Assembly: GCA_013150955.1 (NCBI GenBank)
Contig: JAADJD010000004.1
Span: forward strand, 1-64,000
Direction of reading: 5' to 3'
From: Calditrichota bacterium
GTDB taxonomy: Bacteria > Calditrichota > Calditrichia > RBG-13-44-9 > J042
DNA: 64,000 nt
Shown here: positions 8,507 to 17,474 of the stretch, piece by piece
Numbering within the stretch: the first letter of the stretch is position 1
Layout of the letters: each line of letters starts with the position of its first letter
Notes under the pieces: model-generated
Told to the model about the DNA's origin: nothing
The model's database searches: none
Seen by the model: only the letters and a program-made list of their open reading frames with translations
Translations under genes and position numbers: made by a program

Positions 8507-10747
8507 TTAATTTTTTTGGCTAAGGATGTCCTGAACCTTGTGTAAAATGTCTTCAATTTGAAATGGTTTTCTCATGAAGGCAGAAGCACCTTTCTCCAGA
8601 ATTTCCTCCAGATTTTCCCGCTGGGCGTATCCACTGATGATTAACACTTTTTGATCAGGTTTCACTTTTTTGATTTCCATAAATGCCGTTCGACCATCCA
8701 TGACCGGCATGACCATGTCCAGAATGACCAGATCAATTTCATTGGCGTAACGTTTGAAGATCTCCACGCCTTCCTTCCCATTCCCTGCCGTGAAGACCTC
8801 GTAGCGTTTCATTTCCAGGACTTCTTTTAACATGGAACGTATGTTGTACTCATCATCCACCACCAGAATTTTAGAGACCTGAGCGACCTTTGCTTCTTCC
8901 ATAAAGGGAACTACTTCCTGCATAATTTCCTCTCCTTTCAAGGGGATATAAACAAAGAATTTGGTGCACTCGCCCGGCGTACTTTTCGCCCATATTTCAC
9001 CATCCAGATCGCGAACGATGTTGTAAGCAATGAACAATCCCAAACCCATTAATTCGTTTTTAATTTTGGTTGAGAAAAACGGCTTAAAAATGTGGGGCAG
9101 CAATTTGGGATCAATCCCCATCCCGTTATCCTCAACCGTGATTTCTATATAATCGCCCTGTTTGAGGAAAATTTTATCAGAATTAATTAAAGTGTCTCGC
9201 GGCAGGGAAATCAAATGGGTACTGATCTTGATGTATCCTTTATCCCGAATGGCTTCCACGCTGTTCTGCAATAAAATCCTTAACAGCTTTTTGATGCGTT
9301 CTTCGTAAAGCAGGGTGGTGGGCAGCCCCGGTTCCAGAGCATACTGAATGTCCACATGTGGCGGCACTTTTTGCCGAAATTCCTCGATGACGCTCTGAAT
9401 CAGGTCGTTGATGTTCATTTCCTTCGGGGGTTCGATTTCCTGCAAGCCGTAATTCAAAAAACGCTGCAGGATCTTGGAGGTCTGACTCAGGGCATTTTCC
9501 ACCGTTTGCACATTCTTTTGCAGGGGATGATCCGCGGGCAACTTGGATTTAATGAGACTGACGTTGGGCACAATCAGGGTTAACATGGAATTGATCTGCT
9601 CGTAGATCGTTTCCGAAAACTGGGTGATTTCGTCCAGCAGCTCGTTGCGTTTTTCCAGCTGTTCCCGATAAAATTGCTGGGTGGCATCCACCGCCAGAAT
9701 GACGATGAAATCCACATCGTCCTGCAACTGGGCTTTGGCCAGATAGAATTCGAATACAAACTCTTCGTTGTTCGCGGAGGTAACCGGGCATTTGTAAAAA
9801 TGGATGTCCCCGTCTTTGAGCTTGTTCATCAGGTTCTGGAAGGACTTGCGGTGTTCATCCGGGATGATGCTGAGGAACTTTTCGCCAATGATCAGGTTTT
9901 CGTCCAATTCCAATTTTTGCATGGCTGCCCGATTGGTCTGGAGCACCACACCGCGGGTATCCGTAATGAAAAATAGCAATGGCCCTTTTTCCAGGTATTC
10001 GGCGTAGTCAACCTCCTCCAGAATTTTTTTGTACTTCAGCTGCTTAAAGAGCTTGCGTTTGAAGTGGAAGAAGTAGTAGTGCTGGAACAGGATCAACGAG
10101 ATGAGTCCCACGATGAGATTGACAAAGGAGAGGTGCTGCAATTGAAAGGCGTTTTCCTTCCCCAGCAGCATGCCAAACCCGAAGAACTTGTCCTTTAAAC
10201 GGATGGGGAACATGATGGCCATGCGCGCGCCCATTTTCTTAAGCGTGGGTGGATCCAGCTGAAACTGCTGCAGGGAATTGAGCAAAATGGCCATGTCCCG
10301 ATCCGCAATCAGGCGGTTCATCCGCTGGACATTCTCCGGGGTTAAAAGTTTTCTGTAAAGGGTAGCCCTGGCCGTCGCCGGGTGCAGGATCTCGTAGTCC
10401 TGCTCGTCTTCGCTCAGACGGGTATAGATGAAGGCATGCTGGAAGGGTACCTGGGTCTGGATGAAATCGAACAGCTGCTGAATGGCCTCCTGAGCGTTAC
10501 GGGTGCGCAGAATTTGCCGCTGGAAATCCACCAGCCCTGACAACAGGTTGACCTGATTCATGTAATTCTGGAATTGATTGTCCAGGGTGGTGAAGACGGT
10601 TTTGATGTACTGTTCCAGTTCGTGCAATTCTTCGGCCACGCTGTGCAATTCCGAAAAAACCTGGGCGTGTTCTTCCATCGCCCGAACGGTTTTTAAAATA
10701 TGATCGAAATATTCCAGAATATTTTTTTGTTTCGGCATCGTTCCCAT
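8507..10747 (-). CDS. Hybrid sensor kinase with GAF, PAS, HATPase and receiver domains; phospho-His replaced by Glu
   Basis: The 746-residue protein has an N-terminal coiled region (1-65), a GAF-like domain (about 75-215), a PAS domain (about 250-355), a DHp-like helix, a GHKL ATPase and a C-terminal receiver. The ATPase spans about 445-605 with N-box Asn495, DNGMGI and GLGLFIAYNIV. The receiver has Asp631/Asp632, Asp677 and Lys727. At the place where related hybrid kinases read IAHDFNNLLT, this protein reads IYEQINSMLT, so Glu383 stands where the phospho-accepting His should be. The ATPase and receiver look intact. It starts 11 bases after the HDOD gene, ending a signalling block. It may act as a pseudokinase, or its receiver may be charged by another kinase. 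Confidence 0.88.
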   Translation of the reverse strand: MGTMPKQKNILEYFDHILKTVRAMEEHAQVFSELHSVAEELHELEQYIKTVFTTLDNQFQNYMNQVNLLSGLVDFQRQILRTRNAQEAIQQLFDFIQTQVPFQHAFIYTRLSEDEQDYEILHPATARATLYRKLLTPENVQRMNRLIADRDMAILLNSLQQFQLDPPTLKKMGARMAIMFPIRLKDKFFGFGMLLGKENAFQLQHLSFVNLIVGLISLILFQHYYFFHFKRKLFKQLKYKKILEEVDYAEYLEKGPLLFFITDTRGVVLQTNRAAMQKLELDENLIIGEKFLSIIPDEHRKSFQNLMNKLKDGDIHFYKCPVTSANNEEFVFEFYLAKAQLQDDVDFIVILAVDATQQFYREQLEKRNELLDEITQFSETIYEQINSMLTLIVPNVSLIKSKLPADHPLQKNVQTVENALSQTSKILQRFLNYGLQEIEPPKEMNINDLIQSVIEEFRQKVPPHVDIQYALEPGLPTTLLYEERIKKLLRILLQNSVEAIRDKGYIKISTHLISLPRDTLINSDKIFLKQGDYIEITVEDNGMGIDPKLLPHIFKPFFSTKIKNELMGLGLFIAYNIVRDLDGEIWAKSTPGECTKFFVYIPLKGEEIMQEVVPFMEEAKVAQVSKILVVDDEYNIRSMLKEVLEMKRYEVFTAGNGKEGVEIFKRYANEIDLVILDMVMPVMDGRTAFMEIKKVKPDQKVLIISGYAQRENLEEILEKGASAFMRKPFQIEDILHKVQDILSQKN

Positions 10748-10758
10748 CCTGCTGTCCG

Positions 10759-11700
10759 CTACACCTGGAGTATGTCAAAATAAACCTGATTTTCTTCCAC
10801 GACCTCCTGAACGGTCGTGATCAGTTCTTGAAATTCTTCCTCGTTAAAGCGGAAATGTCGGGTAAAATTGGCGTCGTATTGAAGAATGGCTTCCAGACCT
10901 TTCATGCCGTCCTGGATATAATGGGCCAGAATGTTGCTTAAATAGGCCACGCGGATGGCATGACCGTGCCTGGCCGTCGAAGGTATCCGGGAAGGGTCGT
11001 GATGATGGATCGCCATTTGAACCAGCTCTTCCGGTAAATTCCATTTCTCCAGCAATTTCCCCCCAACCTGTCCGTGGTGGAAATTTAAAAATTTTTTTTC
11101 CACAACATCCAGCCGTAATCCCTCCTGATGGCTCTTTTCCAGCAAAAAGTCGAAATCTTCGTTCATGGTGCGGCTTTCCACCAGTTTGCCGATGTCGTGC
11201 AGCAGACAGCCCACATAAAACAGCGACTGATTTTCGGGATCGTATTTTTTCCCCAGTGTCCGTCCGATAATTCCCGAAAGCAGTGCATGGCGCCAGACGT
11301 AGCGCAGGTCAAACACGGAGGATTTTCGAAATCCCTTGTAAAAACTGTAAATGGCAATGCTGATGGCGATGTCGCGAATCAGGTTGAAACCCAGGATCAC
11401 AATCGCCCGCTCGATGGAATGAATGGTGCGGGGGTAATTAAAATAGCTGGAGTTGGCAATCCGTAAAATCTGGGAGGTTAGCACCTGATCGGAGCTGATG
11501 ATGCTCTTCAGCTGGTTGACTGTGGAATTCGGATCGGCACATAGTTGAATCACCTCGAAGGCCACATGATTCCGCGTGGGGAGGCGTTCAATCTGGTTCA
11601 CGATTTTATCGATTTGGTAATTCATGTACCTTCCTTGATAGAAATCAGGCCCCAGTGTGGTATTATCCTTATCGAAACGATTGACGAAAACTTTAAACAT
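10759..11700 (-). CDS. HDOD-domain signalling protein
   Basis: The 313-residue protein is an HDOD domain from about residue 35 to 240. It has LPTRNHVAFEVIQLCADPNSTVNQLKSII at the start, then SQILRIANSSYFNYPRTIHSIERAIVILGF, LLHDIGKL and HHGQVGGKLLEKWNLP. HDOD domains are HD-related modules found beside two-component and chemotaxis genes and usually lack proven hydrolase activity. A shorter start at Met26 is possible. The following kinase gene begins 11 bases downstream, and the NtrC-type gene ends 161 bases upstream, so all three probably form one transcript. Confidence 0.88.
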   Translation of the reverse strand: MFKVFVNRFDKDNTTLGPDFYQGRYMNYQIDKIVNQIERLPTRNHVAFEVIQLCADPNSTVNQLKSIISSDQVLTSQILRIANSSYFNYPRTIHSIERAIVILGFNLIRDIAISIAIYSFYKGFRKSSVFDLRYVWRHALLSGIIGRTLGKKYDPENQSLFYVGCLLHDIGKLVESRTMNEDFDFLLEKSHQEGLRLDVVEKKFLNFHHGQVGGKLLEKWNLPEELVQMAIHHHDPSRIPSTARHGHAIRVAYLSNILAHYIQDGMKGLEAILQYDANFTRHFRFNEEEFQELITTVQEVVEENQVYFDILQV

Positions 11701-11861
11701 TTTTGATTTTATTTAATAAAAATACACAACTTAGAGAGTCCACCAGCGACCGGCCATCCCGGTAATGGAAGGGATATTTTTAGACAGTTAATGGGTGTTA
11801 TCGCAAAATGACCGGCAGTGGGGACAATTGGGCCGGGAATCTTTCGCCAGCCAATGCGGAA

Positions 11862-13232
11862 TTAAAGATTGTATTTTTTAACCTTGTTCCGCAGGGTTCG
11901 GGGCGTGAAGCCCAGTTTTTTCGCCGCCTGGGTTTTATTGCCATTGGATTCCAGCAGGGCCTGACGAATGATTTCGCGTTCGAATGCCTCCAGTTTTTCC
12001 TTGTAGCTCATGTTGTTCTGGTTCTGGAGCAACGCCTGGAAGGGAGAGGGTTTTTGCGTGGTCATCTGCAGGTAGGCGGGCAGATCTTCTGGTTGAATGT
12101 ATTCCCCTTCCGCCATCACCACCGCGCTTTCGATGGCATTTTCCAGTTCCCGCACGTTTCCGGGCCAGTCGTGGTTCATGAGGATTTCGCGGGCTTCCTG
12201 GCTAATGCCTTTGATATTGCGATTGTTTTTCTGGGCATATTTCTGAATGAAGTAGTCGGTCAATGGCCCGATGTCTTCGCGGCGTTCGCGCAATGGCGGG
12301 ACGAAAATGGAGATGACGTTTAACCGGTAGTACAGGTCTTCGCGGAATAGTCCCTCGGCCATGATTTTTTCCAGATCGGCATTGGTGGCCGCAATCAGCC
12401 GCACGTTGACTTCGATGTTATCCACCCCGCCCACGCGGGTAAATCGCCGTTCCTGCAGAACCCGCAGCAGCTTGGCCTGCAGGGAGATGGGAATTTCGCT
12501 GATTTCATCCAGGAACAGGGTGCCGTTGTTAGCCAGTTCGAATTTTCCCTTTTTCATTTTATATGCGCCGGTAAACGCGCCTTTTTCATGACCGAAGAGC
12601 TCGCTTTCCAGCAGGGTTTCGGGAATGGAGGCGCAGTTGATTTCGATCAGCGGGCCGTTTTTTCGGGGGCTCTGGTAATGAATGGCCCGGGCAATCAGTT
12701 CCTTGCCGGTTCCACTTTCGCCCCGCAGGAGGATGGTGGCATCGGAGTTGGCCACCTTCACAATTTTTTTGAACACCTCCTGCATCTTTCCACTCACCCC
12801 GATGATGTTCTCGAATCGATAGGTCTCCAGAATCTTGGACTTCAAATCGATGTTTTCAATGATCAGTTTCTGTTCCTGGATGGCCCGACGGATGATGATG
12901 AGCAGCTCGTCCAGGTTAATCGGTTTGGTCAAATAATCGTATATGCCCAGCTTCATGGCATTGACGGCATTCTTTACCGTGCCAAAGGCCGTCAGCATGA
13001 TGATCCGAATTTCGGGTTGCTCTTCCAGAAATTCCCGTGAGAGCTCCATCCCATCTTTATCGGGCAGCAAATAATCCAGCAACACCACATTGAAGTGATT
13101 GTTGCGGAACTCGGCCGCTGCCTCCCGGGCGTTGCGGGCCTTCACCACTTCAAAGTTTTCGTCTTCCAGAATCTCGGCCAACCCGTTAAGGGTATTGATG
13201 TCGTCTTCAACGATCAAAATTTTATCCTTCAT
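11862..13232 (-). CDS. NtrC-family sigma-54-dependent response regulator
   Basis: The 456-residue protein has a receiver domain with Asp10/Asp11, phosphoacceptor Asp53 and Lys103, and an AAA+ domain. The AAA+ domain carries Walker A GESGTGKE (171-178), the sigma-54 contact loop GAFTGA (218-223), Walker B LFLDEI (239-244) and WPGNVRELEN. A C-terminal Fis-type helix-turn-helix (433-452) completes it. It should activate RNA polymerase-sigma54 at promoters of genes not identified here; I found no clear -24/-12 element near the genes of this block. The membrane kinase gene ends 26 bases before its start and is its obvious partner. Confidence 0.95.
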   Translation of the reverse strand: MKDKILIVEDDINTLNGLAEILEDENFEVVKARNAREAAAEFRNNHFNVVLLDYLLPDKDGMELSREFLEEQPEIRIIMLTAFGTVKNAVNAMKLGIYDYLTKPINLDELLIIIRRAIQEQKLIIENIDLKSKILETYRFENIIGVSGKMQEVFKKIVKVANSDATILLRGESGTGKELIARAIHYQSPRKNGPLIEINCASIPETLLESELFGHEKGAFTGAYKMKKGKFELANNGTLFLDEISEIPISLQAKLLRVLQERRFTRVGGVDNIEVNVRLIAATNADLEKIMAEGLFREDLYYRLNVISIFVPPLRERREDIGPLTDYFIQKYAQKNNRNIKGISQEAREILMNHDWPGNVRELENAIESAVVMAEGEYIQPEDLPAYLQMTTQKPSPFQALLQNQNNMSYKEKLEAFEREIIRQALLESNGNKTQAAKKLGFTPRTLRNKVKKYNL

Positions 13233-13258
13233 ACCCGTCCGTAAATTTTGCGTTCGAT

Positions 13259-15079
13259 CTATCGTTGACTATCGATTGGTAATTCAATAAATACTTTGGT
13301 GCCTTTTTCAGGCCAGCTATTAATATAAATAAAACCCTGATGGCCTTCAATGATTTGTTTTGCAATCGCCAGCCCCAGACCGGTGCCGGTTTTCTTGGTG
13401 GTATAGTAAAATTCAAACACTTCTTTGATGATTTCCGGTGGAATCCCGCGTCCGGTGTCCTGAAAGGTAATGCGGACGTAGCGCTGGGATTGATCGGAGG
13501 ATTTGTCCCGCTGGATGATTTCGGTGCGGACAGTCAACTCCCCGCCATTGGGCATGGCCTCCAGCGCGTTGACCACGATGTTGTGAAACACCTGTTTAAG
13601 CTGGTTGTGATCGAACATGCCGGTGATGTCGCTGTTGGCGTAACGCCGGCGGATCGTAATCCCTTCGGCGTTGGCGCGGGCCTCCTGCAGCAGCAACACT
13701 TCCTCCAGCACCCGGTGAATGTCCGTTCGAATCAGATTCAATTCAGGAGGGCGAGCTATCACCAGAAAATTGGTCACCAGGTCGTTAATGCGGGAGATTT
13801 CCGAGGATAGCACGTTCAGGTATTTCACTTTCCGATCCGGGGGCACATCCGCCCGATTGATCAATTTTTTAAGGATTTGCATGTTGATGTTCATGGAGTT
13901 CAGGGGATTGCGGATTTCGTGACTGACCAAGGAGGCAAAGCGGCTGAGTGCCGCCAGCCGTTCCATGCGTTGCAGCTCTTTCTGGTTTTGCTGAAGGGAT
14001 CGGGCCATGGAGTTAAATTCCTGTGCCAGCTCTGCCAGCTCGTCCTGCCGCTTCAGACGAATGCGGTGATTCAGGTTTCCGCTGGCATATTCCCGCACTC
14101 CGCGAACCAGTTCCACTAAGGGAGAGGTTAGCCTCTGCACCGCCAGATACGCCAGAATCATGGCAATCACCGTGGTAAGCACCACAAAGAAAATAACCCG
14201 CTTTTGCATTTGAAAGGCCAGGGTGAATGCCTCCTGCTGCGATTGCTGGATCACAATGCCCCAGCCCAGCTTCGGGATGGGCGCGTAGGCGGCGATCATT
14301 GTCTCACCATCCATGGTGTAGTGGGTGATCCCTTCCAGCCCCTGTTGCAGCTGCCGGAAAAATTCGAAACCGGAATAATCTTCCTTCTCCAGCACCTTTT
14401 CTTTTTCTTTGTGGGCAATGACGATCCCGTTGTTACTCAGCAAAAAAGCATTTCCCGTCTTACCAATCGTGATGTTGTCCACCAGATCCCAGATGTTTTT
14501 CAGATCGATCTCTGCTGCCAGAACCCCCAGAACCTGATCGAAGCGTACCAGCGGTTCCGCAATGAGCAGGACGGGAAATCGAGAGGGAGTAAAGTAAACA
14601 TCCGACAGGAATTCTTTTCCCTGAATCGCCGTTTGAAAGAAAGGTTCCTGACTGAAGTCCATTTGCTCTTCGCCGAAGCTGGTGGTGACCTGAACGATCC
14701 CCCGATCGTCCACAATGAAAATCTTGTGGAAAATGGAATTTTCTTCCTTAATGCGATTGATTAATCGGCTCTGGGAAAATTTTTCCATTTCCAGAATGTC
14801 CCGGGTGTAGGCGATGGTATTCAGGATGGTCAAAGGACTCTGGATGAAGAGGAAGATCTCGTTACTGGCACGGCGGGCGGTTTCCAGATTGCGCTGGTAA
14901 ATGTAGGTCTGAACGGTGGTCTGGGTCAGGGAGATCAGGAAAACGCTAACCACGACGATGGGAAGCACGCCCAGGCCAACATATGAGAAGATCAACCGGC
15001 GGGAAATTTTGCCGCTTAAAAAACGCCGAAAGGCGCGTTTCAGCAGGCGCAATCGGGTTTTTAAGTGTCGCTTCTTCAA
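13259..15079 (-). CDS. Membrane sensor histidine kinase (dCache-HAMP-HisKA-HATPase)
   Basis: The 606-residue protein has a transmembrane helix at about 29-51, a periplasmic double-Cache-like sensor (about 60-290), a second helix (293-315), a HAMP linker (316-368) and a HisKA helix with His387 in SHEIRNPLNS. A GHKL ATPase follows, with NALEAMP, DTGRGIPPE and GTGLGLAIAK. Double-Cache domains bind small ligands such as amino or organic acids. It begins with TTG 25 bases after the solute-binding-protein gene and is followed by the NtrC-type regulator. The context suggests that the binding protein may deliver the ligand to this kinase. Confidence 0.93.
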   Translation of the reverse strand: MKKRHLKTRLRLLKRAFRRFLSGKISRRLIFSYVGLGVLPIVVVSVFLISLTQTTVQTYIYQRNLETARRASNEIFLFIQSPLTILNTIAYTRDILEMEKFSQSRLINRIKEENSIFHKIFIVDDRGIVQVTTSFGEEQMDFSQEPFFQTAIQGKEFLSDVYFTPSRFPVLLIAEPLVRFDQVLGVLAAEIDLKNIWDLVDNITIGKTGNAFLLSNNGIVIAHKEKEKVLEKEDYSGFEFFRQLQQGLEGITHYTMDGETMIAAYAPIPKLGWGIVIQQSQQEAFTLAFQMQKRVIFFVVLTTVIAMILAYLAVQRLTSPLVELVRGVREYASGNLNHRIRLKRQDELAELAQEFNSMARSLQQNQKELQRMERLAALSRFASLVSHEIRNPLNSMNINMQILKKLINRADVPPDRKVKYLNVLSSEISRINDLVTNFLVIARPPELNLIRTDIHRVLEEVLLLQEARANAEGITIRRRYANSDITGMFDHNQLKQVFHNIVVNALEAMPNGGELTVRTEIIQRDKSSDQSQRYVRITFQDTGRGIPPEIIKEVFEFYYTTKKTGTGLGLAIAKQIIEGHQGFIYINSWPEKGTKVFIELPIDSQR

Positions 15080-15104
15080 AGGGGCTCACCACCTTCCCAT
15101 GCCC

Positions 15105-16751
15105 TTAAAATGAGTATTTTTGGAGCTCTTTGGGCACAAACCAGTTGGAAATGGGATTCAGTCGGTAATAATAGGTGTATTCATCCCGAAAAACCGAGCG
15201 CACATTGTGGAACCGGCTGTTTACTGCGACAATGATTTTACGATCGAAAAACAGGAAAATTGCCGGCAGATCCCGACGGACGTACAGCTGAAACCGTTTA
15301 ATCAGCTCTTTGCGGATTTTGTCGTCTCGATAGGAAATGTTGAAAATACGGTCGATGTGCCGGTTGCGGTAGTTTGGATTTTTGAATTCCCCGCGTAAAA
15401 TATTGAAGTAAAAATACTCCACGGCTTCGAACGGATGCTCTGGATCGTAGATGTATTTATCCACCAGACACTCGAAGTTGCCATTTTGAATGGCCATCTG
15501 TTTTTGTTTCTGATCCAGAGGAACCGGTTGAACATTGATGTTCAGGTCACCCAGGTAAACCTTAATGCTGCGCACGATGTTTTCTTCCAGAATGGATTTG
15601 CGCGAAAAGTAGAGTTTGAAGGAGAGCGGTTTGCCATTTTTTTCCAGAATTCCGGTGGTGCGGTTGAGCGTCCAACCCGCTCGGGTCAATATCCGCAGGG
15701 CCTGGGTGGGATTGTAATCGTCCTGGAATGCCCCACCGGCAAAGTGTGGACTCTTTTCGTCGAACAAGGTCAGGGCCATATCCCCGTTTTTGTCCAGAAT
15801 TCGCCGGGTAATCTGTTTGCGATTGATGCCCATCAGAATGGCGCGCCGCACTTCCGGTTCCGTAAAAGGGAATTTGTGCAGGTTGAATAGCATGTAATAC
15901 AATTTTTTCTCCGGGCGCGGTACGGAAAAGACAATGATTTTCCGCCCCATCAGCTGATTGATCCGCTGCGCCGTGGACACATCCGGCAGTTCGGCAAAAT
16001 CGATTTCTCCGTTGACCAGCGCATCCACCATTTGTTGTTCGTCATCAAAGAACCGGATCTGAATCCGATCCAGAAACGGTCGCCCGGAATAATAGTGTGG
16101 ATGATAGCGCAGGTAGATTGTTTTGGTGGAACGGAATTGATAGGCAAAGGGGCCCAATCCCATGGGGCGCTTCTCATCGAAAATCGCAAATCCTTTTTCC
16201 AGGCCATCGCCGTAGTAGCGCTGGGAAATGATGGGAACATCGTTTAACTTGCGGTTAAAATCGGCATCCGGAACATACAGTTCGAAGATGATTTCCAGAT
16301 CCCCCACCGTTCGCACCGTTTTGATGTTCTGGAAGTTCAGCCGGCGGTTCAGGATGTGCCCCCCAAATTTTTTTAAGAATTCGAAGGTGAATTTCACATC
16401 GGTGTTGCGGACGTCGGTGCCGTCGTGAAAAATGATGTTGCGCTTCAGTACCATGCGCCATACTTTATTGGCCTTGGGGCCGGAGGTGAAAACAAAACGG
16501 TCGATCAACGTGGGGGGAGCCACCATTTTGTCCGGACGCTGGATCAATCCCCCACCAAACAACAGGCTAATCACGTCCCGCTGCTCGGGCGTATCAATCT
16601 CGAATGGATTCAGCTCCATGGCGGGATTGCCCAGCATCCCGATGATGAGTTGATCGCCATAGGCTTCCGTGATCTCGAAGGACGTCTGCGCAGGCAGCAG
16701 ACAGAAAATCAGCAGTGTAAGGCCTATGGTTAAAGGTACGATTTTTCGCAA
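15105..16751 (-). CDS. Periplasmic family-5 solute-binding protein without transporter genes
   Basis: The 548-residue protein has an N-terminal signal sequence (RKIVPLTIGLTLLIFCLLPAQ) and the layout of family-5 extracellular solute-binding proteins (oligopeptide/nickel type). Visible marks are KNIIFHDGTDVRNTDVKFTFEF, the central GLGPFAYQ and VRRAILMGINRKQITRRIL. The start is TTG preceded by GAGGAGAG. No permease or ATPase genes flank it. Instead it is the first gene of a transcript with a membrane kinase and NtrC-type regulator, so a role as a ligand-sensing partner is likely. The ligand is unknown. Confidence 0.9.
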   Translation of the reverse strand: MRKIVPLTIGLTLLIFCLLPAQTSFEITEAYGDQLIIGMLGNPAMELNPFEIDTPEQRDVISLLFGGGLIQRPDKMVAPPTLIDRFVFTSGPKANKVWRMVLKRNIIFHDGTDVRNTDVKFTFEFLKKFGGHILNRRLNFQNIKTVRTVGDLEIIFELYVPDADFNRKLNDVPIISQRYYGDGLEKGFAIFDEKRPMGLGPFAYQFRSTKTIYLRYHPHYYSGRPFLDRIQIRFFDDEQQMVDALVNGEIDFAELPDVSTAQRINQLMGRKIIVFSVPRPEKKLYYMLFNLHKFPFTEPEVRRAILMGINRKQITRRILDKNGDMALTLFDEKSPHFAGGAFQDDYNPTQALRILTRAGWTLNRTTGILEKNGKPLSFKLYFSRKSILEENIVRSIKVYLGDLNINVQPVPLDQKQKQMAIQNGNFECLVDKYIYDPEHPFEAVEYFYFNILRGEFKNPNYRNRHIDRIFNISYRDDKIRKELIKRFQLYVRRDLPAIFLFFDRKIIVAVNSRFHNVRSVFRDEYTYYYRLNPISNWFVPKELQKYSF

Positions 16752-16907
16752 AAGTACACTCTCCTCTTAAATCAAAGTATATTAAAAAAAACCGGTACGA
16801 AAATCAATTCCTGTGCGGTAAATTTTAAGGCCAGGGCAGGTATACATTTTACTTGTAAAAAGAATGGCGATGCCCTAATTTCTACGCTTTGAAAGGATCG
16901 GGAAAGC

Positions 16908-17375
16908 ATGGCACCGGAGAACGTAAAAATCGTGACCACCAATCGCAAGGCGTACCATGATTATCAGATTCTGGAGACGCTGGAGGCTGGAATTGTGCTG
17001 ACCGGAACGGAGGTGAAATCCCTGCGGTTGGGCAGGTGCAATTTAAAGGACAGCTACGCCCGGATCCGTGACGGCGAGGTGTGGTTGATTGGCATGCATA
17101 TCAGCCCTTATGAAAATGCGGGATATGCCTCGCACGATCCCTTCCGGGAGCGCAAGTTGCTTTTGCACAAGGACGAAATCAAGCGGCTCTGGCGCAAGGT
17201 GCAGGAGAAAGGCATTACGCTGATCCCGTTGAAAGTGTACTTCAAGCGGGGAATTGCGAAAATTGAACTGGGACTGGCTACGGGTAAAAAGAAATATGAC
17301 AAGCGGGAAGAAATTGCCCGCCGGGATCAGGAGCGAGAAATGAAGCGTCTGGAAAAACAGTACCGCATTAAATGA
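16908..17375 (+). CDS. smpB: SsrA-binding protein SmpB
   Basis: SmpB binds tmRNA and brings it to stalled ribosomes for trans-translation. The 155-residue protein has the expected [12 protein letters not shown]-like start ([29 protein letters not shown]), the [12 protein letters not shown] core, [23 protein letters not shown] and a basic Lys/Arg C-terminal tail that acts on the ribosome. GAAAGGATCGGG precedes the ATG. It is divergent from the signalling block and about 100 bases ahead of tyrS. I did not find tmRNA in the window. Confidence 0.95.
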   Translation: MAPENVKIVTTNRKAYHDYQILETLEAGIVLTGTEVKSLRLGRCNLKDSYARIRDGEVWLIGMHISPYENAGYASHDPFRERKLLLHKDEIKRLWRKVQEKGITLIPLKVYFKRGIAKIELGLATGKKKYDKREEIARRDQEREMKRLEKQYRIK

Positions 17376-17474
17376 GCGGGAAGGTCATTTCTGGGAATGA
17401 TCCCGGAGGGTTACCCATGATCAATCAATGAGAATGAAATCAACGAACCCGAAGCAAAAGAAAGGTCATTGAAA

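Noticed and set aside
16752-16907. Sigma-54 (-24/-12) promoter for the signalling block
   Set aside because: I looked for GG and GC spaced by 10 bases with TGGCAC/TTGC context on the minus strand here and before the HDOD gene; none fits.
17376-17474. tmRNA gene next to smpB
   Set aside because: The gap is under 100 bases and has no tRNA-like acceptor or tag frame.
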